This document shows, piece after piece, positions 35,974 through 44,203 of a stretch of DNA of 64,000 nucleotides. The notes under the pieces were generated by a model. It was not told the DNA's origin. It was given only the letters and a program-made list of their open reading frames with translations, and made no database searches. The DNA lies in the NCBI RefSeq assembly GCF_002846365.1, contig NZ_PJMW01000002.1:186001-250000 (forward strand), given 5' to 3'. A program made the translations under genes and the position numbers. The stretch is from Nocardia fluminea (GTDB lineage Bacteria > Actinomycetota > Actinomycetes > Mycobacteriales > Mycobacteriaceae). How positions within the stretch are numbered: position 1 is the stretch's first letter; the number at the start of each line of letters is the position of its first letter.

Positions 35974-37194
35974 ATGAGCTCGAATCAGCATTTCGTCGTC
36001 ATCGGTGGAGGTCTGGGCGGAGCGAAGATCGCCGAAGCCCTGCGCGCCAACGACTTCGACGGCCGCGTCACGCTGCTGGCCGCCGAAGAGGAACTGCCCT
36101 ACGAGCGTCCACCACTGTCCAAACAGCACCTGGCGGGCACCCAGCAACTTCCCGATTTCACCGTCGATCCGGCGTCCTGGTACCGCGATCACCATGTGGA
36201 CCTGCGACTGGGCACCACCGCGACCGCGTTCGATCCGATCGCCAAGACGGTGACGCTGCCCGACGGTTCCACGCTCGACTACGACAAACTGGCCCTGGCC
36301 ACCGGCTCGCGAGCCCGCACGCTCGACATTCCCGGCGCCGATGCCCCCAACGTCTACACCCTGCGCACGATCGGTGATTCGAACGCGCTGCTCGGCATAC
36401 TGCGTACGGATCGCCGCTTGGTGATCATCGGCGCGGGCTGGATCGGTCTGGAGGTCGCCGCGCAGGCACGCGCCAAGGGCGTCGATGTGACGGTGATCGA
36501 GACGGCCGACCTGCCGCTGGTCACCGTGCTCGGCCCGGAGATGGGCGCGTTCTACGCCGAGCTGCATCGCGCGCACGGCGTGGATCTGCGCACGAACACC
36601 ACCGTCGAGGAGATCCTCACCGACGAGGGTGAGGCGACCGGCGTGCGGCTCGGCGACGGCACCGTCGTGCCCGCGCAGGCGGTGCTGGTCGCGGTGGGCG
36701 CGCAGCCGAATATCGAGGCGGCGGCCGCGGCCGGACTCGCGGTCGACGGCGGCGTGCTGGTGGACGCCGCCCTGCGCACCAGCAACCCCGATGTGGTCGC
36801 GGTGGGCGATATCGCCGAGCAGGACCATCCGCTGCTGCACCGGCCGATCCGCATCGAGCACTGGGCGACCGCCCTGAATCAGCCCGCTGTCGCCGCCAAG
36901 ACGATGCTGGGTAAAGACGCCGTCTACGACCGGCTTCCGTACTTCTTCAGCGATCAGTACGACGTCGGCATGGAGTACTCCGGCTACGTCGGGCGCGGCG
37001 ACGACGTGCGTGTGGTGGTGCGTGGCGATCTCGACGAGCGCGAGTTCGTCACGTTCTGGCTCGACGCGCAGAACAGGGTGCGCGCGGGGATGAATGTCAA
37101 TGTGTGGGATGTGACCGACCGGATCAAGCAGCTGATCGGATCGGGCGAACCCGTCGATCCCGCCCGGCTGTCGGACACGAGCATTCGTCTGTGA
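35974..37194 (+). CDS. FAD-dependent NAD(P)H oxidoreductase, ferredoxin-reductase type
   Basis: A 406-aa flavoprotein. The FAD motif is VVIGGGLGGAKIAEAL, and the NAD(P) motif is VIIGAGWIGLEVAAQA near residue 150. The second FAD motif is VVAVGDIAE, and a C-terminal reductase domain follows. This is the class of rubredoxin/ferredoxin reductases that feed P450s or Rieske oxygenases. No ferredoxin gene is adjacent, so the partner is unknown. It has its own start region, divergent from the DsbA-like gene. Confidence 0.88.
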   Translation: MSSNQHFVVIGGGLGGAKIAEALRANDFDGRVTLLAAEEELPYERPPLSKQHLAGTQQLPDFTVDPASWYRDHHVDLRLGTTATAFDPIAKTVTLPDGSTLDYDKLALATGSRARTLDIPGADAPNVYTLRTIGDSNALLGILRTDRRLVIIGAGWIGLEVAAQARAKGVDVTVIETADLPLVTVLGPEMGAFYAELHRAHGVDLRTNTTVEEILTDEGEATGVRLGDGTVVPAQAVLVAVGAQPNIEAAAAAGLAVDGGVLVDAALRTSNPDVVAVGDIAEQDHPLLHRPIRIEHWATALNQPAVAAKTMLGKDAVYDRLPYFFSDQYDVGMEYSGYVGRGDDVRVVVRGDLDEREFVTFWLDAQNRVRAGMNVNVWDVTDRIKQLIGSGEPVDPARLSDTSIRL

Positions 37195-37288
37195 TCCACT
37201 TCACAGTGGTGGTTGTGTCGAAGGCCGCTCCGCCGCTCCGACCACCTGTCGAACGCACCGTACGGGTGCAGCGAGCAGGAGCCGAACC

Positions 37289-37687
37289 ATGAAATTCATG
37301 CTGGTCAAAACCTATTCCGAGGCCGCGCACTGTGACATCCCGCTGCCCGAGTGGGCACCGGAGGACATCGCCGCCCACATCGACTTCCAGCGGGCATTGG
37401 GCGAACAACTCGCCGCGGCGGGCGAACTCGTCGACGCGCAGGGTCTGGCCGCACCCGATCAGGCGATGATCGTGTGCTCCGACGGCCGCTCGGCGCCGGT
37501 CGTGACGGACGGGCCGTTCCCGGAGACCAAGGAGTTCCTGGCCGGTTTCTGGGTGGTCGATGTCGATTCCGTCGAGCGCGCGATCGAGATCGCCGCACAG
37601 GCCTCCGCGGCGCCGGGCCCCGGCGGCAAGCCGATCGGTGAGTACATCGAGGTGCGCCAGATCATGAGCGCGCCCGACGTAGCCTGA
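37289..37687 (+). CDS. YCII/DGPF-domain protein
   Basis: A 132-aa single-domain protein with the TDGPFPETKEFLAGFWVVD core that names the DGPF family. Genes of this family are linked to ECF42-type sigma factors, and the next gene is such a sigma factor. The two lie in the same reading frame, 9 bp apart. Its biochemical role is not established. Confidence 0.85.
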   Translation: MKFMLVKTYSEAAHCDIPLPEWAPEDIAAHIDFQRALGEQLAAAGELVDAQGLAAPDQAMIVCSDGRSAPVVTDGPFPETKEFLAGFWVVDVDSVERAIEIAAQASAAPGPGGKPIGEYIEVRQIMSAPDVA

Positions 37688-37696
37688 GGCGAGACG

Positions 37697-38902
37697 CTGA
37701 CTCCGCGCATCGAGGACCTGCTGCGTGAACTTTCGCCGCAGGTCCTCGCGGTATTGGTCCGCCGCTTCGGCGACTTCGATCTCGCCGAGGATTCGGTACA
37801 GGACGCCCTGCTCGCCGCGGCCACCCAGTGGGATCGCGACGGACTTCCGGACAATCCGCGTGGCTGGCTGATCCAGGTCGCGCAGCGGCGGATGGCCGAC
37901 GCGGTGCGCGCCGAGGTGGCGCGCCGGCGCAGGGAGACCGCGGTTTTCGTGCGGGACGTGCCCGTCGAGGCGGCCGGTAGCGACGACACCCTCGACATGT
38001 ACTTCCTGTGCTGCCACCCCGACCTGCCACCGGCGGGGGCCGTCGCCCTCACGCTGCGCGCGGTCGGCGGTCTGAGTACCGCCGAGATCGCGGCGGCCTT
38101 CCTCGTCCCGGAATCGACGATGGGCCAACGTATCTCGCGTGCGAAGAAGCGGCTGGCCGAATCGGAGCGGCCGTTCGCCGACGGCGCGCACGACAGCACC
38201 CGGGTGAGTGCGGTGCTGCAGGTGCTGTACGTGATCTTCACGGAGGGACACACCGGTACCGCGGGTGCGGGGTTGCGGCGCGGGGATCTCTCGGCGGAGG
38301 CGATCCGGCTCACGCGCGCCCTGCGCGCACTGCTCCCGGAAAACACCGAGGTCACCGGCCTTCTCGCACTGATGCTGCTCACCGATGCCCGCCGCGCCGC
38401 CCGCACCGGACCGCACGGCGAACTGATCCCGCTCACCGAGCAGGACCGCTCCCGCTGGGATCGCGCCCAGATCACCGAGGGCCTTCGCCTGCTCACCGCG
38501 ACGATGCCCGCGGGACTGACAGGTCTTTACCAGATGCAGGCCGCCATCGCGGCTCTGCACGCGGAGGCCCGGCGCCCCGACGACACCGACTGGGCGCGAA
38601 TCCTGCAGCTCTACCGCATGATCGAGCGTCTGACCCCCAACCCGATGATCATCCTCAACCGCGCGGTCGCCACCGCGATGGTGCACGGTCCGGCCGCGGG
38701 ACTGGCGGTAGCCGACAGCGTGGCCGAACCGCTGTCGCGCTCGCATCGCCTCGCCGCCGTGCGCGGACATCTTCAAGAAATGGCGGGTGAGCGGGACGCG
38801 GCCGTGCGCGAGTATCAGCGGGCGGCCAGGCAGACCGCCAGCGTGCCGGAACGCGATTACCTGTTGCTGCGGGCCGCCCGCGTACGTGCGGGTGACGCGT
38901 GA
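37697..38902 (+). CDS. ECF sigma factor with long C-terminal extension (ECF42-like)
   Basis: A 401-aa protein. Region 2 includes RRFGDFDLAEDSVQDALLAA, and region 4 includes LSTAEIAAAFLVPESTMGQRISRAKK. A ~220-residue TPR-like C-terminal domain follows, as in ECF42 sigma factors. I place the start at a CTG (37697) behind GAGGCGAG, giving TPRIEDLLRELSPQVLAVLVRRFG. A later TTG at 37754 would cut into region 2. No anti-sigma gene is seen. The DGPF gene upstream is its usual partner. Confidence 0.82.
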   Translation: MTPRIEDLLRELSPQVLAVLVRRFGDFDLAEDSVQDALLAAATQWDRDGLPDNPRGWLIQVAQRRMADAVRAEVARRRRETAVFVRDVPVEAAGSDDTLDMYFLCCHPDLPPAGAVALTLRAVGGLSTAEIAAAFLVPESTMGQRISRAKKRLAESERPFADGAHDSTRVSAVLQVLYVIFTEGHTGTAGAGLRRGDLSAEAIRLTRALRALLPENTEVTGLLALMLLTDARRAARTGPHGELIPLTEQDRSRWDRAQITEGLRLLTATMPAGLTGLYQMQAAIAALHAEARRPDDTDWARILQLYRMIERLTPNPMIILNRAVATAMVHGPAAGLAVADSVAEPLSRSHRLAAVRGHLQEMAGERDAAVREYQRAARQTASVPERDYLLLRAARVRAGDA

Positions 38903-39008
38903 GGCCCGGCACTGCCGGCTACCGCGAAATCACCGGTCCCCGGCTCACTTTCGCTGACACACCGGCTGCCGGGCACCGCAGCTGCCGACGCCTGGCAGAC
39001 TCGCTCCG

Positions 39009-39485
39009 ATGACGGACGTTTTCAGTGCGGGCGTGCTGGTCTTTCGCCGTGTCGAGGCCGGGATCGAGGTCCTGCTCGGGCACATGGGTGGACCCATGTG
39101 GGCGAAGAAGGATGCCTCGGCGTGGTCGATTCCCAAGGGCGAGTACGTACCGGGGGAAGAGTCGGCGCTCGACGCCGCCGGTCGGGAGTTCATCGAGGAG
39201 CTCGGTCTGCCGGTGCCCGAGGGCGAATGGATCGACCTCGGTGAGGTGAGTTACCGCAGCGGAGCCAGGCGCAAGTACTTGACGGTGTGGGCCGTCGAAG
39301 GAGATCTCGACCCGGCCGACGTCGTGCCGGGAACGTTCGAGATGGAGTGGCCGCCCCGGTCGGGCCGGGTCGCGGAGTTCCCCGAGATCGACCGGGCGGA
39401 CTGGTTCGATCCCGCGACCGCGACGGAGAAACTCGGTAAGGGCCAGCGGCCGTTCCTCGAGCGTCTCACCGGTCGGCTGCACTGA
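39009..39485 (+). CDS. Nudix hydrolase
   Basis: A 158-aa protein. The Nudix box GX5EX7REUXEEXGU is present as G-EYVPG-E ... REFIEELGL (residues ~48-70). The N-terminal SAGVLVFRR and W-AKKDASAWSIPKGE are typical of the Ap4A/NTP-clearing Nudix group. The substrate is not predictable. Confidence 0.9.
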   Translation: MTDVFSAGVLVFRRVEAGIEVLLGHMGGPMWAKKDASAWSIPKGEYVPGEESALDAAGREFIEELGLPVPEGEWIDLGEVSYRSGARRKYLTVWAVEGDLDPADVVPGTFEMEWPPRSGRVAEFPEIDRADWFDPATATEKLGKGQRPFLERLTGRLH

Positions 39486-39505
39486 GATCGGAGTAGATTT
39501 CACCT

Positions 39506-39937
39506 ATGCCCACCGACCTGCAGCTGAAGATCATGAACAAGGTCCACCGCACACTGCTGACGGTGACCGGCGGACGCGTCGGCAACTCGTTCTTCGGGAT
39601 GCCGTCCCTGCAACTCACCACGATCGGCCGCAAATCCGGGGATCCGCGCAAGGTCATGCTGACCGCGCCGATCATCGACGGCGACACGATCGTCATCGTC
39701 GCCTCCCGCGGCGGCGACCCCACCCACCCCGCCTGGTTCCTGAACCTGCGCGACAACCCGAACGTCGAGGTGTCGCTGCGCAACGGACCCGTGCGGCCGA
39801 TGACCGCCCACGTCGCCACCCCCGAAGAACGCGCGACACTGTGGCCCCGGGTCATCGAGGCGTACAAGGGCTACGACGACTATCAGACCAAGACCACGCG
39901 CGAGATCCCCTTGGTCCTGCTCACGCCGAGGAACTGA
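39506..39937 (+). CDS. F420/deazaflavin-dependent nitroreductase-like protein (Ddn family)
   Basis: A 143-aa split-barrel protein. The family signature TTIGRKSGDPRKVML is followed by VIVASRGGDPTHPAWFLNLRDNP, as in Ddn and related F420-binding proteins of Mycobacteriales. It starts 20 bp after the Nudix gene on the same strand, suggesting co-transcription. Activity on a quinone or other substrate is inferred from the family. Confidence 0.9.
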   Translation: MPTDLQLKIMNKVHRTLLTVTGGRVGNSFFGMPSLQLTTIGRKSGDPRKVMLTAPIIDGDTIVIVASRGGDPTHPAWFLNLRDNPNVEVSLRNGPVRPMTAHVATPEERATLWPRVIEAYKGYDDYQTKTTREIPLVLLTPRN

Positions 39938-39948
39938 CCCGCCGCGAA

Positions 39949-40896
39949 CTACACCAGCGCTGCCCGGAACTCGGTGGGACTCGTCCCGCGGAGTCGTTTG
40001 AAGGCCGCGCTGAAGCCGAAGGCATCGGAATAGCCCACCGTCGTCGCCACCTGGGCGACGCTGCGCGCTGGGTCGGCGAGCAGTTCCTCGGCTTCGGCCA
40101 TGCGCCACTCGGTGAGGTATGCCAGCGGTGGCTCGCCCATCACTTCGGTGAAGCGCCGAGCGAACAGGGCGCGCGAGACCGCCGCCTCGGTGGCCAGGCT
40201 CGCCACGGTCCAGCGGTGGAACGGCCGGTCGTGAATGGCGGTGAGCGCGGGCCCGACGATCGGGTCGGCCATCCCCCGATACCAGGCGGGCGCGCAGTGC
40301 TCCTGTTCGGCGAGCCAGGAGCGCAGCGTGCAGACCAGCGCCCAGTCCAGCAACCGGTCCATCAGCGCCTGGGAGCCGGCGCTGAACCGGACGGCATCGG
40401 CGGCGGATTGTTCCAGCCACAAGCACATTTCCGGGTCTTCGTGCACGACCATCACCTGCGGTAGCGCGCGCAACAGCCGTTCGTGGCGCCGCCCTGCCGC
40501 GCGATACGCGCCGACGAGCAGCGAAGTCTCGCCCGTCACACCGGTTGTCGACGGCGTGACGATCAATTCCGCTGTGGCGCAACTGGCGTCGGCGGGACCG
40601 AACCCCTCCGGTACGAAGCAGGACAGCTCGTAGCGCTCGTGCGGACGATCGAGCGCGGCGGGTGTGTCCGCCAGGTAGAAGGGTTCACCCGCCTGCACGA
40701 GCGCGGTGTCACCGGCGATCAGACTCGTGCGTGAGCCATCGGCGAGCACCAGGGTGCCGCCGCCACGCAGCACCGTCACCATGATCAGGGGCGCACGGTC
40801 GGCGAAACGGATCGTCCACGGCGGGCGCAGCACGGCATGGGCCACGACCGATCCTTCGGCACGAATGCCACTCAGCAGCGAACTCAACGGATCCAC
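39949..40896 (-). CDS. AraC-family regulator with cupin-type sensor
   Basis: A 315-aa protein. The N-terminal ~190 residues form a cupin-like ligand domain. The C-terminal two helix-turn-helix units are AVSRALFARRFTEVMGEPPLAYL and SVAQVATTVGYSDAFGFSAAFKRLRGTSPTEFR. It is divergent from the NAD(P)H oxidoreductase gene with a 122-bp gap, so that gene is the likely target. Confidence 0.9.
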   Translation of the reverse strand: MDPLSSLLSGIRAEGSVVAHAVLRPPWTIRFADRAPLIMVTVLRGGGTLVLADGSRTSLIAGDTALVQAGEPFYLADTPAALDRPHERYELSCFVPEGFGPADASCATAELIVTPSTTGVTGETSLLVGAYRAAGRRHERLLRALPQVMVVHEDPEMCLWLEQSAADAVRFSAGSQALMDRLLDWALVCTLRSWLAEQEHCAPAWYRGMADPIVGPALTAIHDRPFHRWTVASLATEAAVSRALFARRFTEVMGEPPLAYLTEWRMAEAEELLADPARSVAQVATTVGYSDAFGFSAAFKRLRGTSPTEFRAALV

Positions 40897-41018
40897 TCCC
40901 CCAGCGTAGACGAATTCCTATCGACTGGAGATGATCACCCATAGATCGTCCACGCAATTCACGGTTGACTCGTGGGACCGGGCCGACCAGCCCGGCACCG
41001 ATCGAACAGGAGCTCTCC

Positions 41019-41711
41019 GTGACCCAGCACGCAGCCACGACTGCCACCGCCGCACCGACCGCGCTCGTCGTGGTCAGCCACCATCGGGCCGACTCCCTGT
41101 CGGCCCATGTCGCGAGCAGGGCCGTCGACCGGCTCACTGCCGCCGGCCACACCGTCGATTTCCTCGACCTGCACGCCGAGAATTTCGATCCGCGGATGAC
41201 CGTGGCCGACCAGCCCGAGTGGGGCAATCGCGACAAGGTCTACTCCCCCGGCACCGAGGCGCACATGCGCCGCGTGCAGGCCGCCGACGTCATCGTCGTG
41301 GTGTTCCCGGTCTACTGGCAGAGCGTGCCCGCGATGCTCAAGGGCTGGATCGATGCTGTCTGGAACTACGGTTTCGCCTACGGCCGCAGCAAGCCACGCC
41401 TGGCGGGCAAGCGCATCCTGTGGCTCGGATTGGCCGGTGCGACAGCCGATGACGCGATCGTCCCGGGCATGCAGCAGCTGCTGGAGGCCCAGCTCAACGA
41501 GGGTTTGGCCTACTACAGCGGTTTCGCGGACTCCCGTGTCGGCCTGCTGCCCGATGCCGAGGAGCAGCCCCAAAGTCTCGACGCCGAAGGCAATCTCGTG
41601 ATCGGCGAGGCGATCAGCGGCGATGCGCGGACCACTCACTACGCCGCCTTCGACGCGAAAGCCGAGGGCTTCGTCGACGACTTGCTCGCCGCCGCTCTGG
41701 TCACCGCCTGA
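41019..41711 (+). CDS. NAD(P)H-dependent flavodoxin-fold oxidoreductase
   Basis: A 230-aa flavodoxin-like protein. The FMN-phosphate region is VVSHHRADSLSAHVA and the family block is VFPVYWQSVPAMLKGWIDAVW. The group includes MdaB/NQO-type quinone reductases. The GTG at 41019 follows AGGAGCTCTCC. It is divergent from an AraC regulator that probably controls it. Confidence 0.87.
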   Translation: MTQHAATTATAAPTALVVVSHHRADSLSAHVASRAVDRLTAAGHTVDFLDLHAENFDPRMTVADQPEWGNRDKVYSPGTEAHMRRVQAADVIVVVFPVYWQSVPAMLKGWIDAVWNYGFAYGRSKPRLAGKRILWLGLAGATADDAIVPGMQQLLEAQLNEGLAYYSGFADSRVGLLPDAEEQPQSLDAEGNLVIGEAISGDARTTHYAAFDAKAEGFVDDLLAAALVTA

Positions 41712-41731
41712 ACAGCGAAGTACTGCTCCGA

Positions 41732-41763
41732 CGCGCGGTGACCACCTCGCCGGTCACCGCGCG
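41732..41763. terminator. bidirectional terminator
   Basis: A perfect 12-bp stem (cgcgcggtgacc / ggtcaccgcgcg) with an 8-base loop between convergent genes. Confidence 0.7.
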
Positions 41764-41813
41764 ATCGGGTCGGCTGCCCGAACTCGGTTCCGCGTCCAGC
41801 CGCAGACGACGGT

Positions 41814-42632
41814 TCACAGGCCGGTGAGACCGTCGCGCAGGACCGTGTAGAGCTGCGTGGGGTTGCCGGATTCAGCGGCGGACTTGTCGATCAGGTCGAT
41901 GGCGGCCGCGGTGAACTCGTCGCTTTGTTGCTGCACATAGTCCGCCGGGTTGTCGATGCCGGGGGCGTACCCCTCGAGCAAGCTCGCCATCGCCTGCAGG
42001 AAGGGCCCCATCAACGCGGCCAAGCGCGCCGCCGAGCCGCCGGTGGAGCGAACCATCGCGCCGCCCTGCCGGAACGCGGCGAACATGGCGTACATGCCGC
42101 CGAGGATCGAGACGTCGTACATGGCGGCGGCGCCGAGATCCGCGCCGACGAATTCGGCGCGACCGAACAACTCCAGCACCGCGCGGAAGCGCTCGAACCC
42201 GGCGGACGCACCGCTGTAGAGCACGAATGCCGCGGGTCCGCCGATCATCTCGGGCACCGCCATGATGCCGCCGTCGATCAGCTCGACCTGCTGAGCCGCG
42301 GCCCAGCGACCCAGCGCGCGGGCCTGCTCCGGCGAGGTGGTGGTGAGGTTCACCACCACCTTGCCGCGCACCTGTGCCGCCGCCGGTTCGAGGTGCTCGC
42401 GCACGGCGGCATCGTCGAGCACGCACAGGATCACCAGATCCGCCGCCGCCATCGCCTCGGCCGAGCTCGCCGCCACCTGCGCGCCGTCGGCCGCCAACGC
42501 TTCGGCCCGCGCCGGGGTGCGGTTCCAGACAGTCACCTCATGACCGCCCGCCAGCAATGCCTTGGCCAGTGCGGTGCCCATCGCACCGAGGCCGATCACC
42601 GAAACCCGCTGCGCCACTGTCGTGTTGGTCAT
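41814..42632 (-). CDS. imine-reductase-like NAD(P)-dependent oxidoreductase
   Basis: A 272-aa enzyme of the 6-phosphogluconate / beta-hydroxyacid dehydrogenase superfamily. The NADP-binding motif is VIGLGAMGTALAKAL with NRTP after the second strand. The block LIDGGIMAVPEMIGGPAAFVLYSG is characteristic of imine reductases rather than hydroxyisobutyrate dehydrogenases. It is divergent from an HxlR regulator with a 126-bp gap. The natural substrate is unknown. Confidence 0.8.
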   Translation of the reverse strand: MTNTTVAQRVSVIGLGAMGTALAKALLAGGHEVTVWNRTPARAEALAADGAQVAASSAEAMAAADLVILCVLDDAAVREHLEPAAAQVRGKVVVNLTTTSPEQARALGRWAAAQQVELIDGGIMAVPEMIGGPAAFVLYSGASAGFERFRAVLELFGRAEFVGADLGAAAMYDVSILGGMYAMFAAFRQGGAMVRSTGGSAARLAALMGPFLQAMASLLEGYAPGIDNPADYVQQQSDEFTAAAIDLIDKSAAESGNPTQLYTVLRDGLTGL

Positions 42633-42758
42633 GATTTCCCTTGTTCGAAGAGCGTTCGATGCCGGTCGGCAACGCCCTTCCAGATTCGTGGGTTACGCTG
42701 GACTTCACAAGTACCGACTATGAAGTGCAATACCCACTGAAAAGTAAGTAAGGCGAGC

Positions 42759-43115
42759 ATGAAGCAGCGAGAGCGCCCGTATTCCTGCGGTATCGATGCC
42801 GCGCTCGACGTCGTCGGCGGCAAGTGGAAAGCGCTGATCCTGTGGGCCCTGTCCACCGGCACCCAGCGCTTCGGCGACCTCAAACGCCTGGTCCCCGGCG
42901 TCACAGAGAAGATGCTGATCCAGCAGCTGCGCGAACTCGAGCACGACGGCATCATCGCCCGCGAGGTCTACGCGCAGGTGCCCCCGAAGGTCGAGTACTC
43001 CCTCACCGACCGCGGAGTGTCGCTGAACGCGGCGCTGGTCACCCTCGGGGCCTGGGGCAACGAGAACATGGAACACATCTGCGCGGTCAAAGGTGTCGGC
43101 GCACCCGTGCACTGA
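42759..43115 (+). CDS. HxlR-family transcriptional regulator
   Basis: A 118-aa winged-helix protein. The family pattern is CGIDAALDVVGGKWKALILWAL, then RFGDLKRLVPGVTEKMLIQQLRELEHDGII and VEYSLTDRG. It likely controls the divergent imine-reductase-like gene. HxlR proteins often sense reactive electrophiles or redox cues; the cue here is unknown. Confidence 0.93.
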   Translation: MKQRERPYSCGIDAALDVVGGKWKALILWALSTGTQRFGDLKRLVPGVTEKMLIQQLRELEHDGIIAREVYAQVPPKVEYSLTDRGVSLNAALVTLGAWGNENMEHICAVKGVGAPVH

Positions 43116-43181
43116 CGTGCTCCGACACCGCACCAGCGCGGTGGGCGTCGTCCTCCCAGCCGGGACGCGCCCCGGCTCGGG

Positions 43182-44018
43182 TCAGGCCTGGATCCCTGCC
43201 CATTTCTGCCCGGTGATCCGCTCGTAGGCCTCTTCGTACTTGCGGCGAGTGCCTTCGACGACGTCGGCGGGGATCTCGGGGCCCGGATATTCCTTGTTCC
43301 AGCCCGTCGAGGTCGACCAGTCGCGCACGAACTGCTTGTCGAAGGAGCGCTGGGCACGGCCCGGCTCCCACTCGTCGGCGGGCCAGAAACGTGAGGAGTC
43401 CGAGGTCAGCACCTCGTCACCGAGGGTGAGAACATCGCCGTCCCAACCGAATTCGACCTTGGTGTCGGCCACGATCACGCCCGCCTTCGCCGCGTGCTCG
43501 GCTCCGCGCGAGTAGATCTCGAGGGTCAGATCGCGCAGTTGCTCGGCAACCGCACGGCCCTCCTGGTTCACCACGTCGGCGAAACTGATCGCCTCGTCGT
43601 GTCCCTCGGATGCCTTCGTCGACGGCGTGAAGATCGGCTCGGGCAGCTTGTCGCCGTCGCGCAACCCAGCGGGCAGCGCGATCCCCGACACCGTTCCCGA
43701 CCGCTGGTACTCCTTCAGGCCGGACCCGGTCAGATAACCCCGCGCGATGCACTCGACCTGCAACATCTTCAACGGCTTCACCCGGATGCCCCGACCGGCG
43801 AACTCCGCGGGCACGTCGGTCGCCGACACCACGTGATTCGGGATTCCGGTGAAGTACTCGAACCACCAGTTCGACAGCTGCGTCAGCAGCGCGCCCTTGT
43901 CCGGAATCGGCGTCGGCAGCACCACGTCGTAGACCGAGACCCGGTCCGACGCGACGAGCAGCAGGGTGTCGCCGTCCTCGTAGAGGTCACGAACTTTCCC
44001 GGCGTGCACATGCTTCAA
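43182..44018 (-). CDS. purC: phosphoribosylaminoimidazole-succinocarboxamide synthase
   Basis: A 278-aa SAICAR synthetase of purine synthesis. Motifs are HAGKVRDLYE at the N-terminus, LQVECIARGYLTGSG, and VIVADTKVEFGWD. I choose the TTG at 44018 as start, because GGAGG lies 7 bases upstream and the family begins close to this point. The open frame continues to 44204, but that part is arginine/proline-rich and lacks a signal. Confidence 0.95.
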   Translation of the reverse strand: MKHVHAGKVRDLYEDGDTLLLVASDRVSVYDVVLPTPIPDKGALLTQLSNWWFEYFTGIPNHVVSATDVPAEFAGRGIRVKPLKMLQVECIARGYLTGSGLKEYQRSGTVSGIALPAGLRDGDKLPEPIFTPSTKASEGHDEAISFADVVNQEGRAVAEQLRDLTLEIYSRGAEHAAKAGVIVADTKVEFGWDGDVLTLGDEVLTSDSSRFWPADEWEPGRAQRSFDKQFVRDWSTSTGWNKEYPGPEIPADVVEGTRRKYEEAYERITGQKWAGIQA

Positions 44019-44203
44019 CGTCGAGCCTCCGAATCTCCGGTGCGGTACCTGCGGGTTTCCCCGAACTCTACCGGCCCGCCCGTAGCCGGTAACACGCCTA
44101 CCCGGCCCGCCCGCCACCGGAAACTCGTGAGCGGGCGCCGACGGCAAGTGGCATTGTGGACGCCGAACTACCGTGCCGTGTTCGTCGACGACGAAGGAGA
44201 TCA

